Source: Promethearchaeota archaeon
GTDB lineage: Archaea > Asgardarchaeota > Lokiarchaeia > Sigyniarchaeales > SOKP01
Direction: 5' to 3'
DNA length: 6,855 nt
Assembly: GCA_030605895.1 (NCBI GenBank)
Contig: JAUWHL010000325.1
Span: 1 to 6,855 of the forward strand
Shown: positions 5,970 to 6,855 of the stretch, piece after piece
Numbering within the stretch: the first letter of the stretch is position 1
Layout of the letters: each line of letters begins with the position of its first letter
Notes under the pieces: model-generated
The model's database searches: none
The model's input: the letters and a program-made list of their open reading frames with translations, nothing else
What the model was told of the DNA's origin: nothing
Position numbers and translations under genes: made by a program

Positions 5970-6725
5970 TTATTTTATTTTCTTTATACTATTAGTTATC
6001 AAAGCAATGACGTTATTAACATTTTTACCAAAAATCTTTAATATCTCTTCCCAGGTAACCGGAACTTCATCATCTTTCCAACAATCATAATCTGTAGACA
6101 TAGCCACCGCAGCGTAAGGTATTCCCGCTTCATTTGCCAGGATTGTCTCAGAAGCGATACTCATATTAATCACATCTGCTCCAAATATCCTAAACATCTC
6201 TGATTCTGCTCTTGTTGAAAACCTTGGACCTTCAATAGTAACAACTGTTCCTTTTTCATGAAATTTAAGATTAAGTTCCCTTGCTGTTTCAATTAGGATA
6301 TTTCTTAACTCTTCAGAATAAGGGTATGCCATTGGAGTGTGTTTCATATCTCCAGGGGCAAATTCTTCAAAAAAAGATACTTTTCTGAGCCTAGTGAAGT
6401 CAATAAATTGGTCAATAAAAACAAAATCACCTCTACCAATTTGTTCTCTCAAACTTCCGCAAGCTGTTGTTGCTAAGATATGAGTACAGCCTTGATCCTT
6501 TAACGCTTGTATGTTAGCCCTATAATTTACTTGTGTTGGTGGAATAGTATGCTCTCTTCCATGTCTTGCTATGAGAATTACATCAACGTCATGAATCTTT
6601 CCAAGTTTTAGAGGGGAGGTAGGTTTTCCATATGGTGTGTCAACATCTATATCTCTAGCATCCTTCAAAATATCCGGCTCATCCAATCCAGAACCGCCAA
6701 TTATTCCAATTTTTAGTTGACCCAT
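5970..6725 (-). CDS. mtnP: S-methyl-5'-thioadenosine phosphorylase
   Basis: The enzyme (EC 2.4.2.28) splits methylthioadenosine, a by-product of polyamine synthesis and other S-adenosylmethionine-using reactions, with phosphate into adenine and methylthioribose-1-phosphate in the cytosol. The 251-residue length is typical of the PNP/MTAP trimeric family. Seen are GGSGL (10-14) and RHGREH (54-59) of the phosphate site, NYRANIQAL (67-75), TACGSL (87-92), EGPRFSTRAESEM (165-177), NMS (187-189) and TDYDCW (211-216). The two aspartates of TDYDCW mark adenine-base recognition and separate MTAP from guanosine/inosine PNPs, which have Asn there. An odd point is SIASE (189-193), where relatives usually have a VPE triplet; the glutamate is kept. 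A methylthioinosine phosphorylase is the nearest alternative. The ATG at 6725 follows an eleven-base A run, with an in-frame stop about 25 bases upstream. No salvage partner gene is adjacent. Confidence 0.93.
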   Translation of the reverse strand: MGQLKIGIIGGSGLDEPDILKDARDIDVDTPYGKPTSPLKLGKIHDVDVILIARHGREHTIPPTQVNYRANIQALKDQGCTHILATTACGSLREQIGRGDFVFIDQFIDFTRLRKVSFFEEFAPGDMKHTPMAYPYSEELRNILIETARELNLKFHEKGTVVTIEGPRFSTRAESEMFRIFGADVINMSIASETILANEAGIPYAAVAMSTDYDCWKDDEVPVTWEEILKIFGKNVNNVIALITNSIKKIK

Positions 6726-6745
6726 TTTTTTTTTTCCATTTAGAG

Positions 6746-6760
6746 TTTTTTAAATTATAA
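6746..6760 (-). promoter_or_regulatory. possible TATA box of the MTAP gene
   Basis: The minus strand reads TTATAATTTAAAAAA here, ending about 21 bases before the ATG at 6725. A transcript started at the usual distance would be leaderless or nearly so. The AT-rich stretch further upstream offers other boxes, so the exact element is uncertain. Confidence 0.3.
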
Positions 6761-6855
6761 TATTTGAAATTTAATAAATTATTTTTAACCGGTGACTATA
6801 ATGAAAAAACTTACTAGATAGCAATTCCTATAAAGCTTTAATATAGTATAGATTA

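Noticed and set aside
6761..6855. Possible gene or promoter at the right edge, including an ATG at 6803
   Set aside because: The ATG frame stops after six codons and no other frame or RNA motif is visible; the AT-rich end gives nothing firm.

Overview
The window is an AT-rich piece of archaeal genome, by feel near 30% GC. The archaeal assignment rests on three things: a methenyl-tetrahydromethanopterin cyclohydrolase (Mch), a beta-CASP ribonuclease of the archaeal CPSF type, and short or absent 5' leaders with AT-rich TATA-like boxes. The Lys/Asn/Ile/Glu-rich proteins and gene mix would suit an Asgard (Loki-like) or other AT-rich mesophilic archaeon, but the lineage is inference. There is no rRNA, recognisable tRNA, insertion sequence, CRISPR array or phage gene.

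Layout from left to right. Positions 1-112 hold a GC-rich island of unknown nature that runs off the left edge. It is either a gene fragment on the minus strand or a structured RNA. Positions 256-435 encode a 59-residue protein of unknown function (+). Positions 620-1763 (+) encode an unrecognised soluble protein whose 5' end appears to need a +1 frameshift near base 668. A hairpin at 1789-1811 separates it from the convergent mch gene (2820-1825, -). mch diverges from a DHH/DHHA1 RecJ-like phosphoesterase gene (2926-4446, +) across a 105-base AT-rich promoter region. The DHH gene converges, with a 24-base gap, on a beta-CASP ribonuclease gene (5778-4471, -). Last is an S-methyl-5'-thioadenosine phosphorylase gene (6725-5970, -), followed by an oligo-T tract.

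The genes alternate in direction and look like single transcription units with their own promoters, not one pathway operon. The four recognisable products are core-metabolism or nucleic-acid-processing enzymes: Mch for one-carbon flow on tetrahydromethanopterin, the DHH enzyme for DNA or RNA end processing, the beta-CASP enzyme for RNA cleavage or decay, and MTAP for methylthioadenosine salvage. I see no convincing new multi-gene system. The items most worth a second look are the apparent frameshift near 668, the GC-rich island at the left edge, and the two orphan genes between them.
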